64,000 nt of DNA from CALHVX01 sp039198065 (GTDB lineage Bacteria; Pseudomonadota; Gammaproteobacteria; Pseudomonadales; Azotimanducaceae): NCBI GenBank assembly GCA_039198065.1, contig JBCCTU010000008.1:1-64000 (forward strand). Direction: 5' to 3'. The notes beneath the pieces were generated by a model, which saw only the letters and a list, made by a program, of their open reading frames with translations, ran no database searches and was not told the origin of the DNA. The position numbers were made by a program, and so were the translations under genes. Positions 59,095-64,000 of this stretch are shown piece after piece; position 1 is the stretch's first letter, and each line of letters starts with the position of its first letter.

Positions 59095-61014
59095 CTATTT
59101 GAGGGCGGCGACCTCTTCGCGCACGCGACAGGCGAAGGCATCGACCGGCATGGTGCCGAGGTCTTCGCCGCCGCGGGTCCGTACTGCGACCTCGCCGTTC
59201 GCCATCTCTCGATCACCCACGACGAGCAGGTAAGGCACCGCTTGAATCGTGTGTTCCCGGATCTTGAAGCCGACCTTTTCGTTGCGAAGATCGGACACCA
59301 CGCGCACACCGCTGGCCTTTAGCCGGCCGGTAACATCCGCCACGTAGTCGTCCTGGCGATCGGTGATGTTCAGCACCACGGCTTGCACCGGCGCGAGCCA
59401 CAGCGGGAACTTGCCTTCGTAATGCTCGATAAGAATGCCGGTAAAGCGCTCAAGGGAACCGAACAGCGCGCGGTGAAGCATGACCGGGCGCTTATCTCGG
59501 CCCCCGGATTCGTCGACGTAGGAGATGTCGAAGCGCTCCGGCAGGTTCATGTCGACCTGCAGCGTCCCACACTGCCAGTCACGGCCGATCGCGTCGCGCA
59601 GCACGAACTCGAGCTTCGGTCCGTAAAACGCGCCCTCGCCCGGGTAGAGTACGTAGTCCAGTCCCATGACATCGAGCGCATTACTGAGAGCGCCTTCGAG
59701 CTTGTCCCAGATCTCATCGCTACCGATGCGCTTTTCAGGCCGGGTCGACAGCTTGATCACGACGTCTTCGAAGCCAAAGTCTTTGTAGATGTCGAGCACC
59801 AGCGAAACGACCTCGATGCACTCCTGCTCCATCTGCTCTTCGGTGCAGTAAATGTGCGCATCATCCTGGGTGAAGTGCCGAACACGCATCAGGCCGTGCA
59901 GCGCACCGGAGGGCTCGTACCGGTGAACCTTGCCAAACTCGGCCATGCGCAGCGGAAGGTCCCGGTAGCTCTTCAGGCCCTGCGCAAACATGGACACGGA
60001 CCCCGGACAGTTCATGGGCTTAAGCGCAAAGACCCGTTCGTCCTCGGTCTGGGTTGAAAACATGTTCTCGCGGTAGTTGAACCAGTGCCCCGAGGTCTCC
60101 CAGAGGCTGCGGTCCATGACATCGGGAGTGTTGACCTCTACATAGCCAGCTTCGGCCTGGCGCTTGCGCATGTAGCTCAACAGTTCGAGGAACAGGGTCC
60201 AGCCCTTGGGGTGCCAGAACACAGAGCCCGGTGCTTCGTCACTGAAATGGAACAGGTCGAGCTTACGACCCAGCTTTCGATGGTCCCGCTTCTCCGCCTC
60301 TTCCAGGCGATGGAGATAGGCCTTCAGTTCCTTTTCGTTGCGCCAGGCAGTGCCGTAGATGCGTTGCAGCATCTCGTTGTCCGAGTTACCGCGCCAATAG
60401 GCACCGGCGAGCTTCATAAGCTTGAACGCCTTAGGCAGCTTGCCGGTACTCGGCAGGTGCGGCCCTCGACAGACGTCGAACCACTCACCCTGGCGATAGA
60501 CGGACACCTCTTCCCCTTCCGGGATGATGTCTTCAATGATCTCGACCTTGTAGTTCTCACCGATGTCGGCAAAGACGCGCTTCGCTTCATCGCGATCCCA
60601 GACCTCTCGTTCGATGGCAAGATCCCGACCGACGATGTCCCGCATCCGCGCCTCGATCTTCTCCAGATCGTCCGGTGAAAACGGTTCTTCCCGCGCAAAG
60701 TCGTAGTAGAAGCCGTCTTCAATCGCCGGACCGATGGTCACCTGGGTTCCCGGGTAGAGCTCCTGCACCGCCTGCGCCATAACATGCGCGGCGTCGTGGC
60801 GAATGAGCTCCAGCGCCTCGTCACTCTTTGCTGTGACTATGGCAAGCTCCGCGTCCTCGGAGAGTACATAAGACGTATCAACCAGCTCATCGTTGACCTT
60901 GCCGGCCAACGCGGCTTTGGCCAGTCCAGGACCGATATCGGCAGCGACGTCATGAACGGTGATCGGCGCTTCAAATTTGCGTGAAGAACCGTCGGGCAGG
61001 GTTATCTGAGGCAT
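59095..61014 (-). CDS. thrS: Threonyl-tRNA synthetase
   Basis: The product is 639 aa, the normal length. The TGS domain (about 1-62), the editing domain with HDAAHVMAQAVQELYP, the catalytic core with KPMNCPGSV and GALHGLMRVRHFTQDDAHIYC, and the C-terminal anticodon-binding domain are all present. Zinc ligands Cys and His are conserved in those core motifs. The start ATG 61014 (MPQITLPDGS) is the family's usual one. Most gammaproteobacteria have thrS-infC-rpmI-rplT, but here the gene is followed by an unrelated lipoprotein gene. No T-box or other leader is evident. Confidence 0.97.
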   Translation of the reverse strand: MPQITLPDGSSRKFEAPITVHDVAADIGPGLAKAALAGKVNDELVDTSYVLSEDAELAIVTAKSDEALELIRHDAAHVMAQAVQELYPGTQVTIGPAIEDGFYYDFAREEPFSPDDLEKIEARMRDIVGRDLAIEREVWDRDEAKRVFADIGENYKVEIIEDIIPEGEEVSVYRQGEWFDVCRGPHLPSTGKLPKAFKLMKLAGAYWRGNSDNEMLQRIYGTAWRNEKELKAYLHRLEEAEKRDHRKLGRKLDLFHFSDEAPGSVFWHPKGWTLFLELLSYMRKRQAEAGYVEVNTPDVMDRSLWETSGHWFNYRENMFSTQTEDERVFALKPMNCPGSVSMFAQGLKSYRDLPLRMAEFGKVHRYEPSGALHGLMRVRHFTQDDAHIYCTEEQMEQECIEVVSLVLDIYKDFGFEDVVIKLSTRPEKRIGSDEIWDKLEGALSNALDVMGLDYVLYPGEGAFYGPKLEFVLRDAIGRDWQCGTLQVDMNLPERFDISYVDESGGRDKRPVMLHRALFGSLERFTGILIEHYEGKFPLWLAPVQAVVLNITDRQDDYVADVTGRLKASGVRVVSDLRNEKVGFKIREHTIQAVPYLLVVGDREMANGEVAVRTRGGEDLGTMPVDAFACRVREEVAALK

Positions 61015-61214
61015 AGCAGCGTCTCTGTCAGTGGCGGTCATAACCAAAGACCGCGTGGCTAGAGTCCGGATGGGCCGGACGTGGGCGCGAGACCCTCGCG
61101 CGCCGGTATTATGGCTACAGCAAGCGCTTATGCAACTGCGGGCGCGCGCCGCTCTCGCCCGGACCAGAACTTTAGTGGCAGAATCGAACGCAGATCACCT
61201 TGGGGGAGCGTGTC

Positions 61215-61964
61215 ATGTCAGAACCGATCAGTGTCTACTTTGTTTGTGGGGGGAAATACCACGATATCGATTTCGTACGACTCGAACTGCTGAAGCTCTT
61301 TTCCGAAGACCAGCGATTCCGGGTTCGCATGGCCGACGATTACTCAAAAATGGATGAGATCACGGCCTCCGACATCTTGGTCACGTACACGGTGGACGTA
61401 GTACCCACTGAGGAGCAAACCGCGCAGCTCGAGCGCTGGCTTGAAGCCGGCCACAAGTGGTTCGCCCTGCACGCAACCAACTCGATTCTTGAGTTCACCG
61501 ACAAAGGCGTCGACTGCCCGCGGCGGGCCCCAAAATTCATGCACATGCTCGGCAGTCAGTTCATCGGCCATCCGCCGATCGACTACTACCCGGTGACGAT
61601 CGAACCGGGCAAAGAGTCCCACCCGTTGGTCGCCGGCATCGACCCGATGCTGGTGGAGGACGAGCTGTACGTGTCCGAGTTCTACGATGACGTCGACGTG
61701 TTGCTCACGACGCGCTGGGGCGGCGAGTGCGAGGGGTTCGTCGAGAGCACGATCGAAGAGCGTGAGCATCCGATCATGTACCTACGAAAGTACGGCGAGG
61801 GGGAAGTACTGTTCCTCACCCTCGGCCATGCGCGCTCCAAGTACGACCTGCGCCCCATGGTCGAGGTCTATCCGAAGATGGAGCGCGGCGCCTGGACCGT
61901 GCCCGACTTCTACGAGTTACTCCGCCGTGGACTCAAGTGGAGCACGGGCGAACTGGCAGCCTAG
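61215..61964 (+). CDS. ThuA-like protein
   Basis: The 249-aa glutamine-amidotransferase-like ThuA protein has SVYFVCGGKYHDIDFVRLEL, then ASDILVTYTVDVV, then GHKWFALHATNS, and the ending EGEVLFLTLGHARSKYD. ATG 61215 has GGGGGAG 6 nt upstream. ThuA proteins occur in trehalose and other sugar oxidation pathways, but many have no known reaction. It stands alone between thrS and a convergent phosphatase gene. Confidence 0.88.
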   Translation: MSEPISVYFVCGGKYHDIDFVRLELLKLFSEDQRFRVRMADDYSKMDEITASDILVTYTVDVVPTEEQTAQLERWLEAGHKWFALHATNSILEFTDKGVDCPRRAPKFMHMLGSQFIGHPPIDYYPVTIEPGKESHPLVAGIDPMLVEDELYVSEFYDDVDVLLTTRWGGECEGFVESTIEEREHPIMYLRKYGEGEVLFLTLGHARSKYDLRPMVEVYPKMERGAWTVPDFYELLRRGLKWSTGELAA

Positions 61965-61986
61965 CGCAATGTTCTAGCGCGATTAC

Positions 61987-63597
61987 TCATGGCGCGGCGG
62001 CCGCCGTGCTGCGTCGCTCGGGAGGCAACAGCTCACGCAACCGGTTCGGTTGCGCACCACGCTTCTCGAGCGTAAACGCGTCGTAGAGCTCACCGGTGGC
62101 CGTAAACGCCCGGTAGTTCAGCTCTGCATCGTTCACGTCAATGACCTGGTAGAGCTGCGTGTTCTCGGCGACACGGCGCGCGTAGTTTCCCTTCCCGATC
62201 GGATACATTTTCGGTCCACTCACCGAGACCACGTACACCGTGCCAACCTCCGGGTCGTAGGCCTGCTGATACCCGGTCGGTACGTTGTCCACCATCGACC
62301 CATCGTTCAGCGCACCGGTGCGCGCGTAGGTATGGTCATGGCCGTTGAGTACGAGGTCGACTTTGAACTCGTCCAGGATCGGTTTCCAAAGCCCCCGCAG
62401 CCCCGGGTTATCGCGATCAAAGGCCGGAGAATAAATCGGATGATGGAAGGTAACGATCGTCCAACGATTGGTGTTCTCCGCTAGCACCCGGCGCAGCCAG
62501 GGAACCTGCGCGTCTGGCGCTTTGTTTGAGTCCAGTGCAATAAAGCGAACGCCCTGATAGTCGACGAAGTAGACCGTCTCCTCGAACCCGGCGGGCGGGT
62601 TCTGCACCGGAAACGCGAACTGCGGTCGCCAGTGCTCACTCACCGTCGGCTCTCCTGCCTGCCGCGGCCGATCGTTGAGCGGCGCCTTGCGCATGTTCGT
62701 CCCGATGAGCTCCTCGGCGCTGTAGCCCAGCATGGCTTCCGTATCCGTTGCGCTCGTGACACCCGCGCCGTTCGATACAAAAACGGCCGTATTGTTTGAA
62801 TCATCGGTTGCCGTAATGCGCCAGCTAAAGGAGCCGTCCTCGCCCTTCAGCTCTTCAATTGCAATCTTTACAGGAACAGCACGACCGTCTTTCGCGGTCC
62901 AGAGCCGTTCGTCGCGCGCACCCGCACCCGCCTGGTAGTACTCGTGATTGCCCGGCACAGCGAGCACCGGCAGCGTGCCGTTCACCCACGCCGGGCCGCT
63001 GTTCCACCCGCCCCATTCCGCATCGTGGGAGTGGGTATTGATGAGATCGCCCGCGTGCAGCGTGAACGCCGCCCGGGGTGCCTCCCGAAACGCTTCCCGA
63101 AACACCCGCGACCAGTGCATGCGCACGTCGTTCTGTGCGTCGCCGAAATAGATGAAACTGAAGGGCGCTGGCCGACGGCTCGCGGTCCGGAAATGTAAGT
63201 ACTCGCTCCAGTTTACGCCGTCCCCAACGCGGTAGGCGTAGAGCGTATCGGGCTCAAGGTCGCGAAAGGTCAGGGAGTGATAGTGGGCCGTGTTGATGTC
63301 ACTCTCAAACGCCGTCGTCACAGCGGTGTGGCGTTTGGTTTTGAGCGCATAGCCGTTGGCGTTGGCGGTTCCGACTTCTGCGACTGCAGTCTTCACCGAC
63401 GCATCGGTTCGCCAGGTCACTGCCTGGGTCGTTGCCGGATCGTCGTCCCAGGTCAGAACGATACGGTCGGGCATGGGCGTTGGTGCGTAGATCGCCGCTT
63501 CGCTGTACTCGCTCGGCTCCCACTCGAGGTGTCCGTCCCGAGCAACCGCGGTTCCGCATGCTGCGACCACAAGCAGCCCCATGAAAATCCTGCGCAT
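61987..63597 (-). CDS. Secreted purple-acid-phosphatase-like metallophosphoesterase
   Basis: The product is 536 aa with a signal peptide (RIFMGLLVVAACGTAVA). An N-terminal fibronectin-III-like domain (about 45-145: RIVLTWDDDPATTQAVTWRT) precedes the metallophosphoesterase core. All metal motifs are visible: FGDAQND, HAGDLIN, VPGNHEYY, FHHPIYS and LNGHDHTYAR. Such enzymes release phosphate from organic esters in the periplasm. ATG 63597 begins the signal peptide. Confidence 0.92.
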   Translation of the reverse strand: MRRIFMGLLVVAACGTAVARDGHLEWEPSEYSEAAIYAPTPMPDRIVLTWDDDPATTQAVTWRTDASVKTAVAEVGTANANGYALKTKRHTAVTTAFESDINTAHYHSLTFRDLEPDTLYAYRVGDGVNWSEYLHFRTASRRPAPFSFIYFGDAQNDVRMHWSRVFREAFREAPRAAFTLHAGDLINTHSHDAEWGGWNSGPAWVNGTLPVLAVPGNHEYYQAGAGARDERLWTAKDGRAVPVKIAIEELKGEDGSFSWRITATDDSNNTAVFVSNGAGVTSATDTEAMLGYSAEELIGTNMRKAPLNDRPRQAGEPTVSEHWRPQFAFPVQNPPAGFEETVYFVDYQGVRFIALDSNKAPDAQVPWLRRVLAENTNRWTIVTFHHPIYSPAFDRDNPGLRGLWKPILDEFKVDLVLNGHDHTYARTGALNDGSMVDNVPTGYQQAYDPEVGTVYVVSVSGPKMYPIGKGNYARRVAENTQLYQVIDVNDAELNYRAFTATGELYDAFTLEKRGAQPNRLRELLPPERRSTAAAAP

Positions 63598-63773
63598 CAA
63601 ATCTGTCCTTGCTCTCGGCTCCGTAGCCGAGGATACCGAAAGGTCCAGATCGAAGGCTATGGAAAACCTGCTACGCCGAGATGACAGCCGTTGGGTCCGA
63701 GGGGAGATCATCGCGTACTGCCGCGCTGGCGCCCGTCTCTCGGTATCCAGGAGCAGAACCCGTCGCAAACCCT

Positions 63774-64000
63774 TCAACCGGCCGATCTCATCTCCACCAA
63801 CACATCGTAGTGCGCATAGTTCTCGGCTGTCGGGCTGTGGTGATCGTGGGTGAGTCCGTAGGGGTCACCTTCGATGAACTGGTCGATCCAGTGCCCTTCG
63901 CGCACCAACACACAGCCTTCGCGTAGCGCCTCGTCGAGCACGCATTTAATTTTTACACGTCCCCGATCGTTGTAGAGCTCCACGACCGATCCGGCTTCGA
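63774..64000 (-). CDS. C-terminal end of a molybdopterin oxidoreductase (partial)
   Basis: About 75 codons are visible before the window's right edge, and the 5' part lies outside. The sequence SVVELYNDRGRVKIKCVLDE, then GHWIDQF, resembles the molybdopterin-dinucleotide-binding domain at the C-terminus of DMSO-reductase-family enzymes. The assignment is tentative because only the tail is seen. The stop is about 175 bp from the start of the phosphatase gene on the same strand. Confidence 0.6.
   Translation of the reverse strand, partial: EAGSVVELYNDRGRVKIKCVLDEALREGCVLVREGHWIDQFIEGDPYGLTHDHHSPTAENYAHYDVLVEMRSAG

Overview
The window comes from a high-GC gammaproteobacterium. The support is a tRNA-Val/tRNA-Asp pair of gammaproteobacterial type, a NodT-type outer-membrane lipoprotein, sigma-54 promoters, and many genes typical of marine or soil lipid- and sterol-degrading lineages (WS/DGAT, EthD, P450, DUF1330, GPH-type MFS). 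The genus cannot be named from sequence reading alone. Coding density is high and most operons use ATGA, GTGA or TTGA stop/start overlaps.

Region 1 (1-1526) is accessory DNA. It holds an IS end with a transposase C-terminal remnant, two small overlapping hypothetical genes and a hairpin-rich, tRNA-derived repeat. Region 2 (1527-11502) is a 9.9-kb island in the 3' half of tRNA-Asp, bounded by a 47-bp perfect direct repeat. It carries a tyrosine integrase next to the tRNA, a terminase small-subunit-like gene, a scaffold-like gene and a co-directional block of coiled-coil proteins. No portal, capsid, tail or large terminase is visible. That layout looks like a phage satellite (PICI-like). The end far from the integrase holds a HEPN-like Rx4H protein, a winged-helix-like protein and structured non-coding DNA.

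Region 3 (11.5-29 kb) is ordinary chromosome. It includes a K+ channel, MarR/Dps/Usp stress genes, a ChrR-like cupin, a carboxylesterase, a methyltransferase, an isochorismatase-like hydrolase, HicAB, EthD and MBL-fold proteins, a GPH symporter overlapping a quinoprotein dehydrogenase, a wax-ester synthase, a GNAT and a P450.

Region 4 (29073-48917) is the most interesting block. On the plus strand are a Ser/Thr kinase, an orthocaspase with Sel1 repeats, a 1394-residue autotransporter and a 69-residue double-glycine precursor peptide. Then a seven-gene minus-strand cluster reads back: NodT-like outer-membrane channel, FHA-domain membrane protein, HlyD adaptor, cytoplasmic PpiC-type isomerase, C39-peptidase ABC exporter with two cyclic-nucleotide-binding-like domains, sigma-54 activator and a secreted PepSY-like protein. 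A second, almost identical precursor peptide lies divergently at the far side. Both peptide genes have near-consensus -24/-12 promoters, so the local sigma-54 activator is the obvious candidate regulator. The FHA protein and the kinase, whose N-terminus carries TxxL motifs, suggest phospho-control of export. The predicted mature peptides are 43 residues, Cys-free and rich in Asn, Gln and aromatics.

Region 5 (49-64 kb) is metabolic: a VOC protein, a sulfatase, a DUF1330 protein, a TVP38-type gene broken by an in-frame TAG, a truncated GNAT, a medium-chain dehydrogenase, a pair of urea-carboxylase-associated (DUF1989) proteins, a cyclase, a beta-propeller lipoprotein, thrS without infC, a ThuA-like protein, a purple-acid-phosphatase-like enzyme and the C-terminal end of a probable molybdopterin oxidoreductase at the right edge.
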